Of a stretch of DNA of 19,591 nt, positions 1 through 7,086 are shown one piece after another. The DNA is taken from assembly GCA_020847555.1 (NCBI GenBank), contig JADLBT010000350.1, forward strand, positions 1-19,591, in the 5' to 3' direction. Made by a program: the position numbers and the translations under genes. How positions within the stretch are numbered: position 1 is the first letter of the stretch; each line of letters begins with the position of its first letter. The notes under the pieces were generated by a model. The model was not told where the DNA came from. It did not search any database and saw only the letters and a program-made list of their open reading frames with translations. The DNA comes from Gemmataceae bacterium (GTDB taxonomy: Bacteria; Planctomycetota; Planctomycetia; Gemmatales; Gemmataceae).

Positions 1-24
1 AAAGCCCACGGGTGGCGCCCCGTG
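1..24. repeat. Partial copy of the GC-rich inverted-repeat family A
   Basis: The first 17 bases match the left arm of the inverted repeat at 1731-1801, and the match continues with a few substitutions to about base 24. The element runs off the left edge, so a second arm cannot be seen. It lies about 38 bases beyond the gcvH stop codon, so gcvT-gcvH has a copy of the same repeat on each side. It probably belongs to a dispersed intergenic palindrome family. Confidence 0.6.
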
Positions 25-61
25 GACTCTAATCGGACGGCCGACCCCTGACCTCTCGGAC

Positions 62-448
62 TCAATGACCTCCGGACGCGATCTGCTTCTCGTACTGCTC
101 CAGCGTGAGCAGGTGATCGAGCTTCGCTCCCGGCTCGACCTTGATCTTGATCATCCAGCCCTTGCCGAACGGGTCGTCGGAGACGGCGCCCGGGTCGGTT
201 TCGAGCTTCTCGTTCCTGGCGATCACCTCCCCGTCTACCGGAGAATACAGATCGCTGACTGCCTTGACGGACTCAATCTCGCCGAAACTGTCGCCCTTGA
301 AGACGTGGTCGCCGACGTCCGGCAGCTCGATGTAGACGACATCGGTCAGCTGTTCGACGGCGAACTTGGTGATGCCGAGCGTGACCGTGTCGCCTTCGAG
401 GCTGGCCCACTCGTGGGTCTTGGCGTAACGAAGGTTCCTGGGATCCAT
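62..448 (-). CDS. gcvH: Glycine cleavage system H protein
   Basis: This is the lipoyl carrier of the cytoplasmic glycine cleavage complex. It moves the aminomethyl group from the P protein to the T protein and then presents dihydrolipoamide to the L protein. The 128-residue product has the family's normal length. The lipoylation site is visible in GEIESVKAVSDLYSP, with Lys62 the expected modified residue. A TTG 12 bases upstream is in frame, but a GGAGG box 7 bases before the ATG at 448 favours the ATG (protein begins MDPRNLRYAKTHEW). The gene lies 101 bases downstream of gcvT on the same strand, so the two are probably co-transcribed. Genes for the P protein might follow beyond the left edge, which cannot be checked here. 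Confidence 0.96.
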   Translation of the reverse strand: MDPRNLRYAKTHEWASLEGDTVTLGITKFAVEQLTDVVYIELPDVGDHVFKGDSFGEIESVKAVSDLYSPVDGEVIARNEKLETDPGAVSDDPFGKGWMIKIKVEPGAKLDHLLTLEQYEKQIASGGH

Positions 449-549
449 CAGCGCCTCCAAATGGCAGAACGGCGTTTGCGGTCCGGGTGTTGAAAGGGAA
501 GCAGGAGCCGTCTTTCACTCCCCGACCCGCAACCGGCGCTCTGAAATGA

Positions 550-1626
550 TCATCTGGGTCTGCGGTAGAACGGAAGGGATACCACGCGCGCCGGTTCCTC
601 CTTGCCCCGGATATCGACCGCCAGCGCGGTCCCGACGGCGGTCAGGTCGGGCGTGATGTAGGCCATCGCGACCGCCTTCTGCAGGGTCGGCGTGAAGGTG
701 CCGCTCGTCACGCGCCCGACGTCCTTCCCGCCGTGATGTACGGCGGCGCCTTCGCGGGCGATGCGTTTACCGGCCAGCTCCAGTCCGACACGCCGGGGCA
801 GGCTCGGATCGTCCCGGCGGCGCAGCAGGGCGGCGCGGCCAATGAACTCCCCCTTGTCCGGCTTGACCGCCCACCCGAGGCCCGCCTGATACGGGTCGAT
901 CTCCTCATTTAGCTCGTGGCCGTACAGCGGCATGGCGGCTTCGAGGCGGAGCGTGTCGCGAGCCCCCAGGCCGCACGGCTTCGCCCCGCGCGCGACCAGC
1001 TCCTCCCACAGTTCGACGGCCTGGTCCCTGCCCACCATGAACTCGACCCCGTCCTCGCCGGTGTAGCCGGTGCGGCTGAGGACACATGGGCGGCCCCTGC
1101 AGCGCGTCGGCGTGGCGAAGTAGTAGCCCAGGCTGGCCGCGTTGGCCTCGGTCAGTCCGCGGACCGCCTCCAGCGCCTTCGGCCCCTGCACCGCGATCAT
1201 GGCCGTGGTGAACGTCTGGTCGGCGACCTCGACGTTGCGCCCCTCCCTGTGCCGGGCAAGCCAGGCGACAATCTTGTCCCGGTTGGAGGCGTTGACCACC
1301 ATCGCGTAGCCGTGGGGCCAGCGGTAGACGAGGACGTCGTCGCGGATGCCGCCCTGCTCGTTGCACACCAGTCCGTAGCGCGCCTGGCCGTCCTTCATCG
1401 TGGCGGCGTTGTTCGTGTAAACCCGCTGGATGAGGTCGAGGGCGTCCGGCCCGCCGAACGACAGGCGGCCCATGTGGCTGATGTCGAAGATCCCCGCGGC
1501 GGTGCGGACCGCCTGGTGTTCGTCAATGATGGTCGTGTACTGAATGGGCATGTCCCAGCCGGCGAAATCGACCATGCGGGCGCCGTGGCCGGCGTGCCAG
1601 TCGTACAGCGGGGTGCGGTGAGCCAT
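550..1626 (-). CDS. gcvT: Aminomethyltransferase (glycine cleavage T protein)
   Basis: The T protein transfers the methylene group from aminomethyl-lipoyl H protein to tetrahydrofolate, releasing ammonia and 5,10-methylene-tetrahydrofolate. The 358-residue product covers the whole family length. The N-terminal part carries the typical TPLYDWHAGHGARMVDFAGW and FDISHMGR segments. The GGIRDDVLVYR segment (around residues 92-102) holds the conserved acidic pair near the folate site. The LSRTGYTGEDGVEF and LGARDTLRLEAAMPLYGHEL segments are also characteristic, and the C-terminal barrel domain includes VTSGTFTP. The start is the ATG at 1626, with a GAGG a few bases upstream. It is the first gene of a gcvT-gcvH unit. 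No glycine riboswitch could be recognised in the short leader. Confidence 0.97.
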   Translation of the reverse strand: MAHRTPLYDWHAGHGARMVDFAGWDMPIQYTTIIDEHQAVRTAAGIFDISHMGRLSFGGPDALDLIQRVYTNNAATMKDGQARYGLVCNEQGGIRDDVLVYRWPHGYAMVVNASNRDKIVAWLARHREGRNVEVADQTFTTAMIAVQGPKALEAVRGLTEANAASLGYYFATPTRCRGRPCVLSRTGYTGEDGVEFMVGRDQAVELWEELVARGAKPCGLGARDTLRLEAAMPLYGHELNEEIDPYQAGLGWAVKPDKGEFIGRAALLRRRDDPSLPRRVGLELAGKRIAREGAAVHHGGKDVGRVTSGTFTPTLQKAVAMAYITPDLTAVGTALAVDIRGKEEPARVVSLPFYRRPR

Positions 1627-1674
1627 GACCTCGATATCCTCGTCCTCCGGCCGGGCAGCGCGGGAGGTCTGGCA

Positions 1675-1703
1675 AGTCTAAGCGGTTGGGGCAACGACAG
1701 CAA
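1675..1703 (-). promoter_or_regulatory. Possible sigma-70-like promoter for gcvT-gcvH
   Basis: On the minus strand, TTGCTG (1703-1698) is followed after exactly 17 bases by TAGACT (1680-1675), which matches the -10 consensus at four of six bases. It lies about 50 bases upstream of the gcvT start and just inside the family A repeat. The -35 match is only three of six, so this is a tentative call from spacing and position. Confidence 0.3.
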
Positions 1704-1730
1704 GGCGGAAACAGTGGACAGTGGGGAGCT

Positions 1731-1801
1731 AAAGCCCACGGGTGGCGTCCCGCGGGCGAAGTCTCCAGTACTTCGCCCGCGGGATGCCACCCGTGGGCTT
1801 T
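1731..1801. repeat. Long inverted repeat, family A, between gcvT and the ABM gene
   Basis: Two 32-base arms (1731-1762 and 1770-1801) are complementary at every position except one G:T wobble, and they enclose a 7-base loop. The arms start AAAGCCCACGGGTGGC and end CGCGGGCGAAGT. Imperfect pairing continues outward through GTGGGGAG on the left and CTCCCCGC on the right. It lies in the 339-base divergent spacer 1627-1965; apart from the gcvT promoter candidate and the ABM ribosome-binding site I see nothing else there. The partial copy at 1-24 shows it is repeated. There is no transposase and no thymine tract, so it looks like a dispersed palindromic element rather than a classical terminator. 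Confidence 0.85.
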
Positions 1802-1965
1802 CTCCTCACTCCCCGCTGCCACTCCCTCATCATCTTATGACCCGCCCCCGGGGTTCCCAGCCGGGAGGAGGACGATTTTTCGCTGCCCCCTGTCCGCGGC
1901 TGCTCATTCCCGATACGCCACGGGCTGAGGCACGCTTCGTCTGCGCATCACCGGAGGATATTACC

Positions 1966-2274
1966 GTGATTCACGTGATCGCTGTTATCGAACTTGTCGA
2001 GGGCAAGCGCGAGGCGTTTCTGGAGGAGTTTCGCAAGATCGTGCCGCTCGTCCGCGCCGAGGCCGGCTGCCTGGAGTACGGCCCGACTGTTGACGTGCTG
2101 ACCGGCCTCGCCGCCCAGCCGGCGGTGCGCGACAACGTTGCGACCATTGTCGAGAAGTGGGAGAGCCTGGAAGCGCTGCAGGCCCACTTGCAGGCGCCGC
2201 ACATGGCCGCCTATCGGCCGCGCGTCAAGGAGTTAGTGGTCAGGACGACGTTGCACGTCCTGCGGCCGGCGTGA
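1966..2274 (+). CDS. Antibiotic biosynthesis monooxygenase (ABM/YgiN-like) domain protein
   Basis: This is a 102-residue single-domain protein of the dimeric alpha/beta ABM fold. The family includes quinol monooxygenases and small cofactor-independent oxygenases. Visible signatures are the opening strand IHVIAVIELVEGK, the helix REAFLEEFRKIVPLVRAEAGCLEYG, and the second half TIVEKWESLEALQAHLQAPHM, where EKWES and the HL...PHM segment are typical. The start is a GTG at 1966, chosen because GGAGG lies at 1953-1957, 8 bases upstream, and because the ABM fold begins at once. The substrate cannot be told from sequence. It is a lone plus-strand gene, divergent from gcvT and convergent with the M56 peptidase gene. 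Confidence 0.85.
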   Translation: MIHVIAVIELVEGKREAFLEEFRKIVPLVRAEAGCLEYGPTVDVLTGLAAQPAVRDNVATIVEKWESLEALQAHLQAPHMAAYRPRVKELVVRTTLHVLRPA

Positions 2275-2312
2275 TCCGCGGTCCGGGGGCGGAGGTCCGG
2301 TCTTTTCTCCCG

Positions 2313-2365
2313 CCCCCCTGCTTCTCCCCCTCTCCCACCAGGGGAGAGGGGGAGAAGCAGGGGGG
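2313..2365. repeat. Perfect 24-bp palindrome, repeat family B, between convergent genes
   Basis: Bases 2313-2336 and 2342-2365 form a perfect 24-bp stem around a 5-base loop. The core reads CTCTCCCACCAGGGGAGAG. It sits between the ABM gene (ends 2274) and the M56 gene (ends 2402), where a two-way terminator could be useful, although neither side has a clear thymine tract. A related element lies at 15874-15928, so this is a dispersed repeat. Nothing else is recognisable in this spacer. Confidence 0.85.
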
Positions 2366-2401
2366 TGCGGGGGAAGAAGGGGACAGGTGCCAGCCGCGCC
2401 C

Positions 2402-4120
2402 TTACCGCCTGGTCGGGGCCGGGCGCTCCGGCCGGGCAGGCGGCGCCGGCTTCTCCGACGCCGGCGGCCGGCCGGGCCTCTCCAGCCTGGGAGCGCCCCC
2501 CGCACCCTGCGGGCTCCTGGGCGCCTCCCGTCCGCGGCGACCCATCTCGCGCCGCAGTTCCTGCACCTCGGTCAGCACGGTGTCGAGCTTCTTTTCCAGC
2601 TGTTCCAGGCGCCGCATCATCTCGGGCGGACCGCCGAAGCCTCCCATGCCGCCGAAGCCTCCCGCGCCGCCAAACCCGCCGCCAGGTCCGCCGCGCCCGC
2701 CACCGAATCCGCCGGGCCGTCCGAACGGCCCCTTCCGGGGCTCCTCGCCCTTGCCCGCCTTCTCTCCCTGGCGCCCCAGCCGCTGCCTCGCCTCGTCCAG
2801 CTCGCGGGTCTTCTTCTGGATGAGATCCCGCTGCTTTTCCAGTTCCGCCTGCAGCCGCTTCAGCTCGACAGCCATCCGCTCCAGGTCGGCCCGCCCCCGA
2901 TCCAGATCCTTTCCCTTTTCCTTCTCGCGCTGCCCCGAGGGGCGGGGCCGCTCCTTGTCGCCGCCTTCCTGGGCCCAGGAGGGCACCAGCGGCAGCAGCA
3001 CGACCGCCAGCCCACACAGGGCTGCCGCAGCCACCCCGGTCAAGGTGCGGGGTGTCGTCCCACGCATGATCATCGTCAACCTCCTTCGCAACAGGGTACA
3101 CTGTCCGATCCCGCTCGCCGCCGGCGGCAGCACCGGCCGCGCGTCTGCCAGAAAATCCAGCGTCTCCACCAGCGCGGTCGCGTAGGCCCGGGGCGACCCC
3201 GGCAGAGCCCACACCACCCAGGCGTCGCAACACTCCTCCTCCGCCTCGCGCAGCTCGCGCCGCGCCCACCACACCAGGGGGAACCACCAGTACAGCCCGA
3301 GTACCATCAGCTCCACCACCCGCACCCAGTGGTCGCGCCGCTTCAGGTGGGCCAACTCGTGCGCCAGCAGGGTCGCACGCTGGGCACCGTTCAGCCGGCC
3401 GAGTAACTCTGCCGGCAGGAGTAGCCGCGGCGTTCCGCCCAGAGCCCACAGCATCGGCGGCAGCGCCCCCGGCACCAGCCACACGGCGGGGCAGCGGCGC
3501 AGACCCAGCCGTTCCGCCAGCGCCGCCGCTTCCTGTCGCAGGTCCGCGGGCGCCGGTTTCGCTTGCCGGAGCAGACCGCGAAAGGCCCGAAGCCGCGCCC
3601 CCGCCAGGACGAACCACCAGGCCGACCCGCCCAGCCACAGCCCGCCCCCGACAAGGATCCACGACCACGGGCCGGCCGCCGCAGGCGCGGGCTCCACGAG
3701 GACCGGGGGTGCGGGTGGTTCGACGGACTCGGGCACGTCCGCCGCGACGAGGCCGATGACGGGCGGCAACTCCGCTGCGGCCGGCTCAACCGCCGCGCCG
3801 GCCGGTGGGACGACAGGATCGGCCCAGGCAGCAGCGTCGGGGGCGGGCGGCCGTGGCACCTCCGCCACATCGCCGGGGGCGGGCGCCGCCGGCGGTGCGC
3901 CGTCCAGGGGCGTGACGGCGACTCCGGCGGGAGGCGCGAGCGCGGCCCAGCCGACGGGTACGGGAACCAGGGGTGGCGTGAGGAGCTTGAGCAACACGAG
4001 CAGCCACAGGGCGTGCGTCAGCGCCGGCCGGCGGCACCACCGGCCGGCGCACGCGGCGACGACGGCCAGCGCCAGGGCCACCGCGCAGTTGCTCAGGACC
4101 ACGCGCACCAGCGCGTCCAC
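2402..4120 (-). CDS. BlaR1/MecR1-type M56 membrane metallopeptidase with low-complexity tail
   Basis: M56 peptidases are membrane proteins that pass a signal to a partner BlaI/MecI repressor by regulated proteolysis. In this 572-residue protein an N-terminal hydrophobic span (about 5-25) and a second (about 36-56) are followed by a Pro/Ala-rich stretch (about 60-150) and a third span (about 152-175). The zinc site HELAH is at 254-258, with the downstream acidic/Cys motif EEECCDAW at 294-301. A further span is near 359-380. The tail after it has no penicillin-binding sensor. It is charged and coiled-coil-like (about 385-450), Gly-rich (465-498), coiled-coil-like again (500-530), then Pro/Arg-rich. 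The start is GTG at 4120 with GGGGG upstream. It follows blaI by 12 bases, which fits a regulator/protease pair. The signal sensed is unknown. Confidence 0.88.
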   Translation of the reverse strand: MDALVRVVLSNCAVALALAVVAACAGRWCRRPALTHALWLLVLLKLLTPPLVPVPVGWAALAPPAGVAVTPLDGAPPAAPAPGDVAEVPRPPAPDAAAWADPVVPPAGAAVEPAAAELPPVIGLVAADVPESVEPPAPPVLVEPAPAAAGPWSWILVGGGLWLGGSAWWFVLAGARLRAFRGLLRQAKPAPADLRQEAAALAERLGLRRCPAVWLVPGALPPMLWALGGTPRLLLPAELLGRLNGAQRATLLAHELAHLKRRDHWVRVVELMVLGLYWWFPLVWWARRELREAEEECCDAWVVWALPGSPRAYATALVETLDFLADARPVLPPAASGIGQCTLLRRRLTMIMRGTTPRTLTGVAAAALCGLAVVLLPLVPSWAQEGGDKERPRPSGQREKEKGKDLDRGRADLERMAVELKRLQAELEKQRDLIQKKTRELDEARQRLGRQGEKAGKGEEPRKGPFGRPGGFGGGRGGPGGGFGGAGGFGGMGGFGGPPEMMRRLEQLEKKLDTVLTEVQELRREMGRRGREAPRSPQGAGGAPRLERPGRPPASEKPAPPARPERPAPTRR

Positions 4121-4132
4121 GGCGGCCCCCTT

Positions 4133-4540
4133 TCAGCGGCGTTCGCCCTTCAGTTTGGGTTTGCGGTCCAGTTCGTCGATGAGGTCGCGCAGACCCTGGC
4201 GGTCGGCGGCACTGAGGCGCTGAGACTGAACGAGGTGCGTCAGCAGCGGCGTCCACGACCCGCCGCACAACTTCTCGGCCACGTCCTGCAGCCGGCGGCC
4301 GATCAGATCCGCACGCACGGTGGCCGCCGCGAAGACGTGGACGGCCGCCGCCCGGTCGCGCGTCACGTGCTGCTTCTCTTCGAGCCGTTCCAGCAGCTTC
4401 TGAACGGTCGCGTACTGCGCAGCCCGGCCCTCGGGGTACAGCCGCTCGGTGATCTGCCGGATCGTGGAAGGGCCGCACTCCCACAACGCCTGAAGGACCG
4501 CCAGCTCGGCGGTCGTCACGTCTTGCGGCGTTCGCGCCAT
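4133..4540 (-). CDS. blaI: BlaI/MecI/CopY-family transcriptional repressor
   Basis: This is a 135-residue winged-helix repressor. TTAELAVLQALWECGPSTIRQI (residues 9-30) matches the start of the family's DNA-binding domain. QYATVQKLLERLEEKQHVTRDR (42-63) matches the recognition helix and wing, which usually read YTTVQTLLNRLxxKG. The C-terminal half should be the dimerisation region. The ATG at 4540 is preferred over an upstream in-frame start because GCGAGGAC lies directly before it and the domain begins at residue 9. It is the first gene of a pair with the M56 peptidase, which by family precedent would inactivate it. It probably represses its own operon through the palindromes at 4557-4590. 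A beta-lactam response is not implied, since no beta-lactamase or penicillin-binding domain is present. Confidence 0.9.
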   Translation of the reverse strand: MARTPQDVTTAELAVLQALWECGPSTIRQITERLYPEGRAAQYATVQKLLERLEEKQHVTRDRAAAVHVFAAATVRADLIGRRLQDVAEKLCGGSWTPLLTHLVQSQRLSAADRQGLRDLIDELDRKPKLKGERR

Positions 4541-4556
4541 GTCCTCGCCTCGATCA

Positions 4557-4590
4557 CAGACGTTTTGTCTGACATCAAGCCTAAGACAAA
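4557..4590 (-). promoter_or_regulatory. Candidate BlaI operator upstream of blaI
   Basis: Two overlapping inverted repeats lie 17-50 bases upstream of the blaI start. TTTGTCT (4564-4570) pairs with AGACAAA (4584-4590) across 13 bases, and CAGAC (4557-4561) pairs with GTCTG (4567-4571) across 5 bases. BlaI-family operators are known dyads with half-sites of the ACA/TGT type, which these resemble. The region overlaps the last codons and stop (4581-4583) of the upstream membrane protein gene. Binding is inferred from position and symmetry only. Confidence 0.4.
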
Positions 4591-6290
4591 TCGACTGAGG
4601 CGTCAAGAGCAACGATCGTCTTTTCGCGCGGCCGGCCTGTGCGGGTAACGCCGGACGCTTGCAGCGCCATCCGCGACGTCAGCCGGTACACCCGGTAAGG
4701 CGAATCCGGCTCCGCGTCCACTCGCTCCAGTCCAACCGCCGGCACTTCCTGCCCGGCCGGTAAGATCAGGTGCGTCACACCCCGGCTGCGCAGCTCGGCC
4801 ACGACCTCCGGCCACCGCCCCTCCTCGATCCACGCCCGTACCATCTCGACCACGCGCAGGCGCTCGCGCCACTTGATCACCTCGACATCCCTGTACGGGA
4901 TCGCCTTGAAATCCACGTAGATCGGCGCCCCCGCCGCCAGGCGGAAGCCCTGCAGACCGACCGGAATCGTTTGCCCGTCCCGCCGCTTCATCACCAGCGG
5001 CTTGAAGTCGCTCGACGCCGAGCCGCGGACCGTCTTCGCCAGCCGCGGCACCTCGATCGGGAGGAAGTAGACGTCCCCCGGCGCCCGCGTGCGCCGCACG
5101 AACGCCAGCAGCGGTTCCTCCGCGTCGTCCATGCGGAATGCCAGCCGCCCGAAGCTGATCCACAGTCCGCCAACCGCCAGGACGGCGACAACACCCGCCG
5201 CCCCCACGCCCGCCCAGGAATGGCCCGGCGAGAGGGACGGCAGCGCCACCAATCGCGTCAGGATGACGGTGGTGGCGACCGGCACCAGCACCGCCGAGAG
5301 GCGCCACGGGAACAGCAGCGCCAGCGTGTTGCTCTCGATCGCGACCTGCAACGCCGACAGCAGCACCGATCCCACGAAGGGGACGGCAAGAACGAGGAAC
5401 AGCCGCGTCCCACGCATCAGTACGAGCGCCAACCCGACCCACGCGATTTGCAGCGCCGCGATCGGGTCGAGCCACAGGTCCAGGCGAGTATGGTGCGGGA
5501 TGCGGAAATTGACGAGGATCTCCTGCGCCCGGGCGAACGTCTCTGCCGAGGTCGGAGCGAAGGTGCGCAGGGCGTAACCGACCACCGGCAGGACCAGGAC
5601 GAGGGTGAAAGCGCCCAGCGCCGCCGCCCGCCGCGGCTGGCCGGCGCGTACCAACTCGGCGAGGAAGCCGAGCGTCAGCAGGGCGCCCGGCAGGAGGTAC
5701 GTCGCGTGAATCGTCGCAGCCAGCGCGACACAGGCGCCCGCCCAGAACGAACGTCCCTGTGCGAAGAGGCACACCGCCGCGACGAGCAGCACCCCGAACG
5801 TGGACGGCTGGAGCATGGCGCCGAGGACGTACTGCCCCGCCACTCCCGACTGGAAGTACCACGGATAATCCAGACCCAGCAGGCGGAACGACAGCCAGCG
5901 CGCCGGGGCCGAGTGAACCGCGACGAGCAGCGTGAGGAAGACCGGCCAGCGCCGCGCCGCCCCCTCTCCGGCGACGACACGGAACAGGCCGATCAGGGCC
6001 GCGGCGTAGGTCGTCAGCAGCAGGGCGTGGTACAGGTAGAAGGCCCACGGATGGAGGAACCGGGTGGTCAGGGCGACCAGGCCGCTGAACACTGGGGTCG
6101 GGTCGAGCGTGTTCGCCAGCCAGTCGTCGGCGAGCAGACCGTGCCCGCCGTCGGCCAGGCCGTGCAGGAAGTACTGGTTCTGGTTCGAGTAGTACAGAGG
6201 TGCCTGGCCATACGCCGCGGTAAACGCGGCCGCTCCCAGCAGGATGAGAGCCCACGCCGGCGCGCGGGGGTGGGAAGCGGGTTGGCTCAT
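4581..6290 (-). CDS. Polytopic membrane protein with DUF6798-like C-terminal region
   Basis: This 569-residue protein has about ten hydrophobic spans between residues 12 and 382, for example 12-28, 84-104, 183-212, 224-241, 280-312 and 360-380. A soluble C-terminal region of roughly 180 residues follows. That region contains GDVYFLPIE (405-413) and APIYVDFKAIPYRDVEV (455-471), which I associate with DUF6798 proteins of planctomycetes and cyanobacteria. The overall plan resembles multispan GT-C-like sugar transferases, but I see no convincing catalytic motif, so the function is unknown. The start is the ATG at 6290, with no strong ribosome-binding site. Its stop lies 40 bases from the blaI start and inside the candidate operator. 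Whether it is co-transcribed with blaI is unclear. Confidence 0.75.
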   Translation of the reverse strand: MSQPASHPRAPAWALILLGAAAFTAAYGQAPLYYSNQNQYFLHGLADGGHGLLADDWLANTLDPTPVFSGLVALTTRFLHPWAFYLYHALLLTTYAAALIGLFRVVAGEGAARRWPVFLTLLVAVHSAPARWLSFRLLGLDYPWYFQSGVAGQYVLGAMLQPSTFGVLLVAAVCLFAQGRSFWAGACVALAATIHATYLLPGALLTLGFLAELVRAGQPRRAAALGAFTLVLVLPVVGYALRTFAPTSAETFARAQEILVNFRIPHHTRLDLWLDPIAALQIAWVGLALVLMRGTRLFLVLAVPFVGSVLLSALQVAIESNTLALLFPWRLSAVLVPVATTVILTRLVALPSLSPGHSWAGVGAAGVVAVLAVGGLWISFGRLAFRMDDAEEPLLAFVRRTRAPGDVYFLPIEVPRLAKTVRGSASSDFKPLVMKRRDGQTIPVGLQGFRLAAGAPIYVDFKAIPYRDVEVIKWRERLRVVEMVRAWIEEGRWPEVVAELRSRGVTHLILPAGQEVPAVGLERVDAEPDSPYRVYRLTSRMALQASGVTRTGRPREKTIVALDASVDLS

Positions 6291-6460
6291 GGGTCACGCC
6301 GACGACACAGGCGAGGGACAGCGAGCCACACGGGCGGGAACGCAGGTGCCTTCATGGTATGCGCGCCCGCCGTTCCCTTCCACCCGAGCGGGTCCAGTCA
6401 TACAACGGCGCGGACGGCGGTTCGGCGCGGGGGCCGCCCGGGCGCTGAAGGAGGAACGCG

Positions 6461-7042
6461 ATGTGGCATGCGTGGCACGACGTGACGCCGGGCGAGAATC
6501 TGCCCTCCCGGTTCACCACGGTGATCGAGATCCCGATGGGGTCGAGCGTCAAGTACGAACTGGACAAGGAGACGGGGATGCTGCGGCTCGACCGCATCCT
6601 CTACTCGGCCGTCTACTACCCGGCGAACTACGGCTTTATCCCGCAAACCCTGGCCGAGGACGACGACCCGCTCGACGTGCTCGTCCTGTGTCAGGAGCCG
6701 GTCGCTCCGCTCACCCTGGTCAGCGCCCGAGCGATCGGCCTGATGACGATGATCGACAGCGGCAAGAAAGACCACAAGGTGCTGGCGGTGGCGGTGGACG
6801 ACCCGGAGTACAACGGGTTCACGGAAGCGGGGGAACTGCCGAGCCATCGCATGATGATGCTGCGCCGCTTCTTCCAGGACTACAAGACGCTGGAAGGAAA
6901 GGCGGTCGAGGTGGACGAACTGCAGCCCGTCGCTGCCGTCGTGCCGGTGATCGAGGACGCCCTGGCGCGCTACAGCGCCCAGCGTCGGCGCGGCTTTCGC
7001 GGCCACGGCAAGGGCGGCGGGAGCCACACGCCCCACGAATAG
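6461..7042 (+). CDS. ppa: Family I inorganic pyrophosphatase
   Basis: This cytoplasmic Mg-dependent enzyme hydrolyses pyrophosphate to two phosphates and so drives biosynthetic reactions forward. The 193-residue protein carries the family signature EDDDPLDVLVL (66-76), with metal-binding Asp67, Asp69 and Asp72 (D-x-D-P-x-D). It also has the expected EIPMGSSVKYELDKETG (23-39) and YPANYGFIPQTLAEDDDP segments. The start ATG at 6461 has a strong AGGAGGAA site 6-7 bases upstream. The last 20 or so residues (RRRGFRGHGKGGG and beyond) form a basic, Gly-rich tail longer than in many bacterial homologues. The gene stands alone on the plus strand, divergent from the DUF6798-like gene and convergent with the sulfatase-like gene 44 bases away. 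Confidence 0.97.
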   Translation: MWHAWHDVTPGENLPSRFTTVIEIPMGSSVKYELDKETGMLRLDRILYSAVYYPANYGFIPQTLAEDDDPLDVLVLCQEPVAPLTLVSARAIGLMTMIDSGKKDHKVLAVAVDDPEYNGFTEAGELPSHRMMMLRRFFQDYKTLEGKAVEVDELQPVAAVVPVIEDALARYSAQRRRGFRGHGKGGGSHTPHE

Positions 7043-7086
7043 GGGTAGGCGCCGCGCACATGCCGCCGCCGTCCGAGCCCGCAGCG

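Noticed and set aside
1627..1730. Possible glycine riboswitch upstream of gcvT
   Set aside because: The leader is short and none of the conserved glycine aptamer blocks could be recognised.
2313..2365. Intrinsic terminator for the ABM gene and the M56 gene
   Set aside because: The stem is strong but neither side has a thymine tract, and a related element occurs inside a coding region, so it is better described as a dispersed repeat; some terminating effect remains possible.
2211..3668. Long open frames opposite or offset from the M56 peptidase gene, rich in Gly, Arg, Pro and Ala
   Set aside because: They are shadows caused by high GC at third codon positions; the HELAH-containing frame is the real one.
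2402..4540. A beta-lactam resistance system, suggested by the blaI/blaR1 resemblance
   Set aside because: No beta-lactamase gene and no penicillin-binding sensor domain are present; BlaI/M56 pairs control many other responses.
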